Source: Acidobacteriota bacterium
Lineage (GTDB): Bacteria > Acidobacteriota > Blastocatellia > Pyrinomonadales > Pyrinomonadaceae
DNA: 55,636 bases
Direction of reading: 5' to 3'
Assembly (NCBI GenBank): GCA_020199775.1
Contig: JAIVJZ010000053.1
Coordinates: 1-55,636 of the forward strand
Below are positions 1-8,700 of the stretch, one piece after another (positions within the stretch are counted from its first letter, which is position 1; each line of letters starts with the position of its first letter). Position numbers and translations under genes: made by a program. The notes under the pieces were generated by a model. The model was not told the origin of the DNA. It saw only the letters and a program-made list of their open reading frames with translations, and made no database searches.

Positions 1-1
1 C

Positions 2-97
2 GCCCGCAAGCAGGGTTATTCCCTACTCTACTCCTTGGAGCGCATGCTCAATGGCAAGCCGTTGACCTTCCCACAACCCGTAGTAGTGTCCAGCTAA
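2..97 (+). CDS. C-terminal end of an unidentified protein (cut by window edge)
   Basis: An open frame enters from the left edge and ends at TAA 95-97, giving 31 residues that finish in ...PQPVVVSS. It has ordinary, balanced composition and no low-complexity bias, and no competing frame looks better. The family cannot be recognised from so short a tail. It lies upstream of, and convergent with, the PfkB-type kinase. Confidence 0.4.
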   Translation, partial: ARKQGYSLLYSLERMLNGKPLTFPQPVVVSS

Positions 98-191
98 TCC
101 TCTTCGGATACGTGAATAGTTACTAGAATCCTGAGTCAGGACAGCATGGCATCACAACCGGCGAGATATAACAAAGAGGCGGTCTTTCGCG

Positions 192-261
192 TTAATCTCA
201 CGCTCCGCAGAGGCGCGCGCGGCGGCTCAACCGGGAGCAGCTTTGCGCGTGATACGCAAAG
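192..261. repeat. Decayed copy of a CGCAAAG-type intergenic repeat
   Basis: Bases 192-203 are identical to the reverse complement of 4546-4557 in the better preserved repeat near 4.55 kb. Downstream, 241-247 CTTTGCG pairs with 255-261 CGCAAAG around a 7-base loop. The spacing is degenerate, so this reads as an old copy of the same repeat family. It sits between two convergent genes, where the hairpin could also help terminate transcription. Confidence 0.4.
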
Positions 262-272
262 ACTTATCACAC

Positions 273-1223
273 TCAAAAGTTCAACCCGGGCTCCAGCCCG
301 TCTCCTAATATCCGGGTCAACGTCTGTGCGCCCAAGTGGGGCGTCGCTCCTTCCTGTGTGGCGACCCACGCGCCGACCCGGTTTGCGGCCTCGCTGATTT
401 GAGATAGCGGAGCGCGCCGCAGATAGTAGTGGGCGAGTGCGGCGATGAAAGCGTCGCCCGCGCCTATCGTGTCCTTCACTTTGACGCGCACCCCGCAGTG
501 ATCGCTGACCTCCTCTCCTGTGACTAAGAGACTCCCACGCTCGCCCCGCGTGATCGCAACCAGTTCGAGTTTGAATTCGTCGAGCAGCCGCTGAGCCATT
601 TTTTCTTCCGTGTCCGCGCCGAACCCGAGCATCTTCCCGAGGGTGAGAAGTTCCGGTTGATTCAGCTTGACGATAGTCGCCAACCGGAGCGAGCGCGCTA
701 ACATTTCACGATTAAAAAAAGTGTGTCTCAAGTTGACATCGAAAACGCGCACCGCGCCGGGACGGGTCGCTTCGAGAAAGCGAATGATCGTCCGGCGTGC
801 GGGTTCGACGCGCTGGCCGAGCGTGCCGAAGCAGACCACGTCGGCCTTGAGAGCAAGTTCCGCCCAACGGCTTGTCCATTCGAGATAATCCCACGCGGAG
901 TTTTCATTCATCGCAAAACTCGCCTCGCCCTGCTCGTCGAGCCGCACGCGCACGGTGCCCGTCGGATGCTCGTGATCAACTTGGAGATACTCCGTCGAGA
1001 TGCCGAGACCGGCCAGCCGTGCGAGAGCCTCCGCGCCCAGATCGTCCCGGCCGATACGGCTGGCGACCGCCGATTGATTACCCAGCAGTCTGGACATGTA
1101 GGCAAAATTAGTAGGCGCGCCGCCGAGTTGTCTGCCGCCGGGTAAAAAGTCCCAGATCAACTCGCCGAGTCCGACCATGACGGGCGAAGGGCGGTCAGGT
1201 ATTTTTTGCTCGTGCGTTTTCAT
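273..1223 (-). CDS. PfkB-family carbohydrate kinase (fructokinase-like)
   Basis: A cytoplasmic ATP-dependent sugar kinase of the ribokinase/PfkB fold. The N-terminal part has the GELIWDFLPGGRQLGGAPTN stretch, where the GG-AP-N pattern lines the sugar site. Near the C-terminus DTIGAGDAF is PfkB signature 2 and carries the catalytic aspartate and anion-hole glycines. About 316 residues from the ATG at 1223, which is normal for fructokinases. The frame stays open to 1307, but those extra 28 residues look non-coding; a later ATG at about 1178 is also possible. The gene is divergent from the sensor kinase at 1416. Fructose is the likeliest substrate by resemblance only; adenosine or 2-keto-3-deoxygluconate kinases share the motifs. 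Confidence 0.85.
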   Translation of the reverse strand: MKTHEQKIPDRPSPVMVGLGELIWDFLPGGRQLGGAPTNFAYMSRLLGNQSAVASRIGRDDLGAEALARLAGLGISTEYLQVDHEHPTGTVRVRLDEQGEASFAMNENSAWDYLEWTSRWAELALKADVVCFGTLGQRVEPARRTIIRFLEATRPGAVRVFDVNLRHTFFNREMLARSLRLATIVKLNQPELLTLGKMLGFGADTEEKMAQRLLDEFKLELVAITRGERGSLLVTGEEVSDHCGVRVKVKDTIGAGDAFIAALAHYYLRRAPLSQISEAANRVGAWVATQEGATPHLGAQTLTRILGDGLEPGLNF

Positions 1224-1415
1224 TGTGTGTGCGTGGTAAAGCCCAAGCGCGAGTTTATCGTAGATGTGCGTCGGTCTTGCCACCCGTTCGAAAAATTTTC
1301 TTGTCATTCTTTTCTCGTCAAGGCGATAATCGGCTCGCTCAAGCGGTTCTGTTCCGACAAGTTCATTCGCGCCGCTCGAAGTTTATTGATTGACAGGCAA
1401 GAACTCCCATAACAA

Positions 1416-4400
1416 TTGCCAAGCAACCGCCTTCATCCCACAAGACGAAACTGCCGGACGCGTCTCAGGTTTTTCCTGCTGGCCGCGCTCTGCGTCTGCT
1501 TGACGCCGCACGCGCATGGCCGTGCGGCGGAGGCTCAATCGCTATCCGCGACCGCGCCGCACCTGCCGGGCTTCCATGCCGAGACGTGGACGACCGATCA
1601 GGGCTTGCCCGGCGACACCGTGCGCGCCGTGCAGCAGACGCGCGACGGCTATCTCTGGATCGCGACGCAGGGCGGGCTGGCGCGTTTCGACGGCGTGCGC
1701 TTTCACGTCTTCAATCAACAGAACGTCGAAGAGTTTCGCACGAACGAGTGCTCCGAGTTGCTGGAAGACGCGTCAGGCCGGCTCTGGATCGGGACGGTCG
1801 GCGGCGGCCTCGTGCGCTACGAGGCGGGGAAGTTCACGGCCTACGGGCGCGCGGAGGGGCTGCCGACCGATGTCGTCATACGTCTCTACGCAGACCGCGC
1901 GGGTCGTCTCTGGATCACTTCTTACGAAAGCCTCACGCTGTTCGACGGGGACAAGTTCACGACCTTCAACACGGCCGACGGCGGCCGGAGCGTCTATGCG
2001 ATTCCGTTCTACGAAGACGAAGCGGGGCGCGTCTGGTTCTTCAACTCGCGCAGTCCGAGTTTTGCGAACAGTTCGTCGCTCGGCTTTTACGCGGACGGGC
2101 GGCTGCACACGGGCGACGAGGCGGCGCGACTCTTCCCATACAAGTTTGCGTCCAACCCCGGCGCGCTGCTCGTGCGTGATGCGTACTGGGTGCAGTCGCA
2201 GGAGACGCGGAAGCTCACTCGCCTGCCCTTCGCGGCGGGAGGCGCGCAAGCGGAAGTTAAATACGGAGCGGGGATCGCGCCCGTGCGCGCTTACGAAGAC
2301 GCGCTGGGGAGGCTGTGGATCATATCGAACTCGCAAGAGCTATTTCTTCTGAGCGACGGCGCGTTGCGGCGCGTGACTTCAAACGCACCGCCGCGCGGCG
2401 CGATCAATGCCCTCCACGCAGACCGCGAAGGCAATCTCTGGGTGGCGACGAGCAACGGCCTCACGCGGCTCAAAGCGCAGGCGTTCGCCGCCTACACCAC
2501 GGCCGACGGCCTCGCGCAAGAATCGCCTTGGACGATCTTCGAGGACAGTCGCGGCGAGCTATGGATCGGCACGAGCGACGGGTTGAATCGTCGGCGCAAG
2601 AAGGGCGGCGGGTTCGACACCTACACGACGCGCGACGGGATGGCCGGGAGCGCGGTCGTGACCATCGCGGAAGATGCGTCGGGGCGGCTCTGGTTCGGCT
2701 CGACCGACGGGCTGACGAGTTACAAGGACGGGCAGTTTCAAGCCTACACGCGGCGCGAAGGCTTGCTCAACGAGAACGTTCGCGGCGTGTTCGTTGACCG
2801 TCGCGGGCGGCTCTGGGTCGGCACGGTCGGCGGGCTGCACCTCTATGAATCGGGGCGTTTCCAGCCCTACACGACAGCCGAAGGGCTGGCGCACAACAGC
2901 GTCCTCTTCATCCACGAAGACGCGGGCGGCTCGCTCTGGGTCGGCACGCCGAACGGATTGAACCGCCTGCGCGACGAACGCTTCGAAGCGTTCACGACAA
3001 GGGACGGCCTCGGCTCGAACATCGTCATCGGGGCGCACGAGACGGGCGACGGCGCGCTCTGGTTCGGCACGCTCGGCGGCGGCCTCGCGCGTTTCAAGGA
3101 CGGAAGATTCAAGTCCGTCACCTCTCAGGCGGGTCTCGGCGACGACACCATCACGCGCGTGCTCGAAGACGGCGCGGGCAACTTGTGGATGGGCAGCACG
3201 CGCGGCGTGCTGCGCGCGAGCTTGAAAGATTTGAACGACTACGCGGACGGGCGCACGCCGTCGGTAACTTGCGTTGTTTACGGCAAGGCCGACGGGCTGC
3301 CTTCGATAGATTGCAGCGGCGGCACGCAACCGGCGGGCTGGCGCACGCGCACGGGCGCGCTCTGGTTTCCGACGGCTCAGGGCGTCGCGGTGGTTGACCC
3401 GTCGCGGCTCGCGCGCAACGAACTTCCGCCGCCCGTCGTGGTCGAACGTCTCGACGTTGATCGCGCAGAGGTCGCGCTCGCGGACAACTTGCGTCTGCCG
3501 CGCGGGAGTCGCGCCGTCGAGTTTCATTTCACGGCTCTGAGTTTCGTCGACCCGTCGAAAGTCAAGTTTCGTTACCTGCTCGAAGGCTTCGACCGCGACT
3601 GGGTGGAGGCGGGCGCGCGGCGCGACGCGTTCTATACAAACCTGCCGCCGGGCAGCTATCGCTTCCGCGTCCTCGCCGCCAACAACGACGGCGTGTGGAG
3701 CGCGGAAGGCGCGTCGCTCTCTTTCACCCTGCCGCCTTACTTCTACCAGACACGCTGGTTCTACCTGCTCGCCGCGCTGCTGACCGCCGCCGCCATGTGG
3801 GGCATCTATCAATTGCGCGTGCGGCAGTTGAAGCGCGAGTTCGTCGCCGTGCTGGAGGAGCGTGGCCGCATCGCGCGCGAACTGCACGACTCGCTCGCAC
3901 AGGGCTTCACCAGCATCTCCATTCATCTCGAAGCCGTGAACGCGAAGATGGGCGCGCCGCACGACGCCGCGCGCGAACATCTGAATCAGGCGCGACTGCT
4001 CGTGCGCAGCAGCCTCGCCGAAGCGCGGCGCACCGTGCGCAACTTGCGTTCGGAGTTTTTGGAGACGGGCGATCTCGCCGCCGCGCTCTCGCAGGTCGCG
4101 GGGCAGTTGACCGCCGGAACTGACGTTTCCGCCGAAGTCACGATGACGGGCGCGTCGCGCCAACTGCCCGCGCGCGTCGAGAGCAATTTGCTGCGCGTCG
4201 GGCAAGAGGCTTTGACGAACGCCGTCCGCCACGCGGGTGCGCGCACCGTGCGGGCGCGGCTCGAATACGGCGACGGCCGGGTTACGCTTCACATCGAAGA
4301 CGACGGGCAAGGCTTTGACGTTCACGCGACCGGCGCAGGCTGGAACGGCGGCGGCTTCGGCCTGCGCGGGATGCGCGAGCGGCTCACACAGATCGGCGGC

Positions 4401-4484
4401 TCACTCTCGGTCGAGAGCATGCCGGGGCGCGGCACGGAGATCACGGCCACCGTCCCGCTCGGCGAAAACGGAAACGGCGAATGA
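1416..4484 (+). CDS. Sensor histidine kinase with periplasmic two-component propeller (Reg_prop/Y_Y_Y)
   Basis: Membrane sensor kinase of 1022 residues. A hydrophobic signal segment (about 18-36) precedes about 13 propeller repeats of the form DxxGxLWxGTxxGL, roughly residues 50-690 and probably two seven-bladed propellers. A Y_Y_Y domain (about 690-760, with FRYLLEGFDRDWVEAG) follows, then one transmembrane helix near 778-798. The cytoplasmic part has a HisKA_3 dimerisation helix with phospho-acceptor His824 in ELHDSLAQ and a HATPase with N-box GQEALTNAVRHAGA, G1 DDGQGFD and G2 GFGLRGMRER. The start is TTG at 1416, as no ATG precedes the signal segment. The response regulator at 4637 is its obvious partner. 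Related propeller kinases often sense polysaccharide breakdown products, but the ligand here is unknown. Confidence 0.9.
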   Translation: MPSNRLHPTRRNCRTRLRFFLLAALCVCLTPHAHGRAAEAQSLSATAPHLPGFHAETWTTDQGLPGDTVRAVQQTRDGYLWIATQGGLARFDGVRFHVFNQQNVEEFRTNECSELLEDASGRLWIGTVGGGLVRYEAGKFTAYGRAEGLPTDVVIRLYADRAGRLWITSYESLTLFDGDKFTTFNTADGGRSVYAIPFYEDEAGRVWFFNSRSPSFANSSSLGFYADGRLHTGDEAARLFPYKFASNPGALLVRDAYWVQSQETRKLTRLPFAAGGAQAEVKYGAGIAPVRAYEDALGRLWIISNSQELFLLSDGALRRVTSNAPPRGAINALHADREGNLWVATSNGLTRLKAQAFAAYTTADGLAQESPWTIFEDSRGELWIGTSDGLNRRRKKGGGFDTYTTRDGMAGSAVVTIAEDASGRLWFGSTDGLTSYKDGQFQAYTRREGLLNENVRGVFVDRRGRLWVGTVGGLHLYESGRFQPYTTAEGLAHNSVLFIHEDAGGSLWVGTPNGLNRLRDERFEAFTTRDGLGSNIVIGAHETGDGALWFGTLGGGLARFKDGRFKSVTSQAGLGDDTITRVLEDGAGNLWMGSTRGVLRASLKDLNDYADGRTPSVTCVVYGKADGLPSIDCSGGTQPAGWRTRTGALWFPTAQGVAVVDPSRLARNELPPPVVVERLDVDRAEVALADNLRLPRGSRAVEFHFTALSFVDPSKVKFRYLLEGFDRDWVEAGARRDAFYTNLPPGSYRFRVLAANNDGVWSAEGASLSFTLPPYFYQTRWFYLLAALLTAAAMWGIYQLRVRQLKREFVAVLEERGRIARELHDSLAQGFTSISIHLEAVNAKMGAPHDAAREHLNQARLLVRSSLAEARRTVRNLRSEFLETGDLAAALSQVAGQLTAGTDVSAEVTMTGASRQLPARVESNLLRVGQEALTNAVRHAGARTVRARLEYGDGRVTLHIEDDGQGFDVHATGAGWNGGGFGLRGMRERLTQIGGSLSVESMPGRGTEITATVPLGENGNGE

Positions 4485-4525
4485 ACCCGGCGACTCGCGC
4501 GTGGCAAACTCTCGCCCCGTGATTT

Positions 4526-4597
4526 CTTTGCGCCTTTGCGCCTTTGCGTGAGATTAATGCTTACTAAAGAATAAACCTCACGCAAAGGCGCAAAGGC
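4526..4597. repeat. Inverted repeat of CGCAAAG heptamers
   Basis: Left arm 4532-4552 and right arm 4577-4597 are perfect 21-base reverse complements around a 24-base AT-rich loop. The arms are themselves made of the direct heptamer GCGCCTTT/AAAGGCGC. It lies in the 150-base gap between kinase and response regulator, so it may act as a processing or attenuating hairpin within the operon. It belongs to a widespread type of intergenic repeat; a relic lies at 192-261. Confidence 0.75.
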
Positions 4598-4636
4598 ATG
4601 AAAGGTTCAATGATGGATCGAGTTTATTGATTAACC

Positions 4637-5284
4637 ATGATGGAACAAGCTGACGCGGGCGAGCAGAAGATACGCATTCTCATCGCGGACGATCATCCGT
4701 TCTTTCTCGACGGGTTGAAGGCCAACCTCGAAGCCGAGCCGGACATGAAGGTCGTCGCGCGCGCGGCGGACGGCAGGCAGGCGGTCGAGTTGTGCCGCGA
4801 GCACGCGCCCGACGTGGTCTTGATCGATCTCCGCATGCCGGTGATGAACGGCGTCGAAGCGATCCGCGAGATCGTCGTCTGCTCGCCGACGAGCCGCATC
4901 ATCGTCCTCACCACCTACGACGGCGACGAAGACATCCACCGCGCGCTCAAGGCCGGGGCCAAGTCTTACCTGCTCAAGGACGTGTTCCGCGAAGAGCTGC
5001 TGGCGGCCATTCGCGAAGTGCACGGCGGGCGGCGGCACATCTCCGCACAGGTGGCCGGAAGACTCGCGGAGCGCGCGCTCGCCGACGACTTGACCGAGCG
5101 CGAGCGCGAAGTGTTGCGGCTCATCGCGGGCGGCAAGTCGAACCGCGAGATCGGCGTTGCGCTCAACATCGCCGAAGGGACGGTCAAAGCGCACGTCAAC
5201 AACATCCTCAACAAACTCAACGCCAACGACCGCACGCAGGCTGCGATGATCGCGCTCCGGCGCGGCCTCTTCCGCTTCGACTAA
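4637..5284 (+). CDS. NarL/LuxR-type response regulator
   Basis: Cytoplasmic DNA-binding response regulator of 215 residues. The receiver domain (about 11-128) has acidic pair Asp18/Asp19, phospho-acceptor Asp64 in LIDLRMP, the conserved Thr in VLTTYD and Lys114 in YLLKD. The C-terminal LuxR helix-turn-helix (about 148-210) has LTEREREVLRLIAGGKSN and the recognition helix region GTVKAHVNNILNKL. It lies 150 bases downstream of the propeller histidine kinase on the same strand, the classic arrangement for a HisKA_3 pair. No good Shine-Dalgarno precedes the ATG; a second ATG follows immediately. The target genes are unknown; the FG-GAP protein downstream is one possibility. Confidence 0.9.
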   Translation: MMEQADAGEQKIRILIADDHPFFLDGLKANLEAEPDMKVVARAADGRQAVELCREHAPDVVLIDLRMPVMNGVEAIREIVVCSPTSRIIVLTTYDGDEDIHRALKAGAKSYLLKDVFREELLAAIREVHGGRRHISAQVAGRLAERALADDLTEREREVLRLIAGGKSNREIGVALNIAEGTVKAHVNNILNKLNANDRTQAAMIALRRGLFRFD

Positions 5285-5432
5285 TTCCCCGCCCCCGACG
5301 CCCGAAGCCTATATCGAAAGTTTACCCCCGCGTAGGACTTTTGCCCGATGCGGAAGTCTGCGTGCGCCATCTACAATCCGAGACGTGAAAATCATCTCCC
5401 GCCCTCGTTCGTGAACATGTCGGAGGAAATTG

Positions 5433-5591
5433 ATGTCGGCACGTCTCATGTCTCCCCGCACGGGTCTTCCCGGAATCAACGGCCTGCGTCGTCATAACGC
5501 GCGCCTGCTGGAGTTGCTCTACCTCGCCTGCGCGCTGCTGCTCGGCGCGCTGCTCGCAGCGACGACGCTCGCCGCCGCCGCGCCCCTTTAG
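5433..5591 (+). CDS. Small single-pass membrane peptide, 52 aa (unlisted small ORF)
   Basis: The ATG at 5433 is preceded by a strong Shine-Dalgarno (CGGAGGAAATTG). The 52-residue product has a basic N-terminus (RTGLPGINGLRRHNARLL) followed by one long hydrophobic stretch (LLYLACALLLGALLAATTL), matching positive-inside topology with a membrane anchor. It ends at TAG 5589-5591 just before a GC-rich hairpin. No family is recognised. It sits between the response regulator and the FG-GAP protein. The ribosome site and coherent topology favour a real gene, but the high GC makes long open frames cheap. Confidence 0.45.
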   Translation: MSARLMSPRTGLPGINGLRRHNARLLELLYLACALLLGALLAATTLAAAAPL

Positions 5592-5615
5592 CGGACATAC
5601 GCTCGCCGGTGGGTT

Positions 5616-5656
5616 GAACGCCGCGCGGCGTCCATGAGCGATGCCGCGCGGCGTTC
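5616..5656. terminator. GC-rich hairpin after the small membrane ORF
   Basis: Arms 5616-5632 and 5640-5656 pair at 16 of 17 positions, and each arm contains the self-palindrome GCCGCGCGGC. There is no T-run, so intrinsic termination is uncertain. It separates the small ORF from the FG-GAP gene. Confidence 0.45.
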
Positions 5657-5748
5657 ACATCAGGCCCCGCACCGCCACCGGGTAAGCCTCGAAGTAAGAG
5701 TCCGTCCAAATCAACTTGAAAAAGTTTTCGTCAAAGGAGTCCGCAATC

Positions 5749-8700
5749 TTGAACCGAATTAAGAATCCCCTAACCCTCTTTGCGATCATTTTGTCTTTCG
5801 TTGCCCTCTCGGCCGCCGTCAGTCGCACGGGTGCGGCACGGCCCGCGCCGGAAGGTGAGTTGCCGAAACTGCGCGGGCAGAAGGCCGTCGAGTTCCTCAG
5901 AGACAACGGCATACACGAACCTCTGGCGGCGGCCGCGACCGGCGCGTTCGTCCAGGAGGCGCGCTTGCTCGCAAACGACGGCGCGAGTCAGGACAGCATG
6001 GGCTTCAGCGTCGCCGTCAGCGGCGACACGGCCGTCGTCGGCGCGCCGGCCGACGCGGTCAACTCGAAGAACCGGCAAGGCTCGGCTTACGTCTATGTGC
6101 GCAACGGCAAGGTGTGGACGCAACAGCAAAAGCTCACGTCCTCGGACGGAGCGGCCAACGACGAGTTCGGCTATTCGGTCGGCATCGTGGGCGATACCAT
6201 CGCGGTCGGCAGGCACAACACCCAGACCGGCGTGAACCGCACGCGCGGCGCGGTCTATGTCTTCAAGCGGACGGGCGCGACGTGGGCGGAGCAGCAAATT
6301 TTGACGGCGGACGACGGGGTCGAAGGCGACATCTTCGGCACGAGCCTCGCGCTTGAGAACGACACGCTCGTCGTCGGTGCACAGCAAAAGAACGTCGGCT
6401 CGAACTTCTTTCAGGGCGCGGCCTACGTCTTCACGCGCGGCGGCGCGAGCAGCAGCTTCACGCAGCAGGCGAAACTCACGGCCTCGGATGGCGGCTTCGC
6501 GAACTTTTTCGGCTACTCCGTCGCCGTCTCGGGCGACACGGCCATCGTCGGCGCGACCGGCCTCGCGGGCGCGGACGCGGCGAGCGGGCGCGGCTCGGCT
6601 TACGTCTTCACGCGCAGCGGTTCGGCATGGACGCAACAACAAAAACTCTTAGCTTCGGACGGCGCATCGGGCGACGCCTTCGGCTATTCGGTCTCCATCT
6701 CCGGCGAGACGGCCGTCATCGGCGCGCGTGCGGACGTGGTCGGCTCGGCGGGCGAAGTCGGCTCGGCCTACGTCTTCACGCGCGCGGGCGCGACGTGGGC
6801 TGAACAGCAGAAACTCACGGCCGCCGAAGCCACGCCGCGCAACGACTTCTTCGGCAACAGCGTCGCCATCTCCGGCGATGTCATCGCCGTCGGATCGCCC
6901 GCGCACGAGTTTGTGTCCAGCATCGCCAACCACGGCGCGGTCTATGTCTTCGGTCGCACCGGCACAACGTGGACGCGCCAGCAGAAACTCGTCCACAACG
7001 ACCCGGCCCCCGACTCGCTCGGACAGGCAATTGCCTTTGACGGCGCTTCGATCCTCGCGGGCGCGCCCGCCAAAAACAGTGCGCGCGGCGCGGCCTACGT
7101 CTTCGCGCGCGAAGCGGTTGACCCGAACCGCATCAACGGCGCGGAGTCTCCGCAGGCGAGTCTCTTCGGTCGCAGCGTTGACATGGACGGCGACACGGTC
7201 GTCGTCGGCGCGGACTTCGACACCATCGACGGCACATTCAACGGCACGAGAACCGGCGCGGCCTACATCTTCATACGCACGGGCGCGACGTGGACGCAAC
7301 AGGCGCGGCTCGTGGCTCCCGACGGCGCGACGAACGATCACTTCGGCTGGGACGTGGCGATCTCAGGCGACACCGTGATCGTCGGCGCGTATGACCACAA
7401 GATCGGGGCGAACAACTTTCAAGGCGCGGCTTACGTCTTCACGCGCTCCGGTACGTCTTGGACGCTCCAGCAGAAACTGACGGCGAACGACGGCGGGGCC
7501 TCCGATTCATTCGGCTACAGCGTCGCGCTCGACGGCGAGACGGCCGTCGTCGGCGCGGTCGGCGACGACATCGTCGCGACGAACGACAATCGCGGCTCGG
7601 CTTATGTCTTCACGCGCGCGGGCACGACTTGGACGCAGCAGACGAGGCTCACCGCGCAGGCCGACAAGGCCGGAACAGGCTTCGGCATCGACGTGGCCGT
7701 CTCAGGCGACACCGCGCTCGTCGGCAACCCTTTGGAGACCATCGGCACGACCCCGAATCAGGGCGCGGCCTACATCTTCACGCGCGCGGGCACAACTTGG
7801 ACTGAGCAGCAGCGGCTCTTTACGGCGAGCGGCGAGAACGGCGACGTGTTCGGCATCAGCGTCGCGCTCGACGGCGAAACGGCCGTCGTCGGTTCGGCGC
7901 AAGGCTCCAGTTCAACCGCCTCCAAAGGCACGGCCTACGTCTACGTCCGCGCCAACGCCGCTTGGACGCTGCAACAAAAACTGCTGTCGAGCGACCTTGA
8001 ATTTAACGACTACCTCGGCAGGGCTTTGGACATCGACGGCGACACGATCATCCTCGGCGCGTTTGGCGACACGGTCGGCACGAACGGCGGTCAGGGCTCG
8101 GCCTATATTTTCAAACGCGCGGGTTCCAGCTGGACGGAGCAGCAAAAACTATTAGCCGCCGACGGTTCGGAGTTCGACTTCTTCGGCGTCAGCGTCGCCG
8201 TCTCCGGCGACCGCGCGATAGCGGGCGCGCACACAGACGATGTCTCCGGCATGCAGGATCGAGGCTCCGCCTACATCTTCAAGCTCGGCGCGGTTAATCC
8301 CACGCCGACGCCGACGCCGACGGCAACTCCGACGCCCACCCCGACAGCGACTCCCACTCCGACCGCGACCCCGACGCCCAGCCCGACGCCGACGACGGCG
8401 ACCGTGCAGTTCAGCGCGGCGAGCTACCAATTCAACGAGAGCACACAGAGCGCGACCATCACCATCACGCGGGGCGGCGATACGACGGGCGCGGCGGCCG
8501 TCGAGTTGCGCACGACCGACGACCCGGCGGCGGTCAGGTGCGACGACAACTCGAACAACGCGGGCGCGGCTTACGCGCGCTGCGACTACGCGACGACCGT
8601 CGAAACCGTCTCGTGGCCTGCGGGCGATGCGCAGCCGCGACAGGTCTCGATCCCGCTCATCGACGACGCACACGTCGAAGGCGCGGAGAACGTCCAACTG

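Noticed and set aside
1224..1307. N-terminal extension of the PfkB kinase frame
   Set aside because: The extra residues precede the conserved fold and have no matching family sequence; the ATG at 1223 gives the usual length.
2559..4325. 588-codon minus-strand ORF opposite the sensor kinase
   Set aside because: It is Arg/Ala/Glu-rich with no domain, and lies fully antisense to a kinase with all catalytic boxes intact; high GC removes stop codons.
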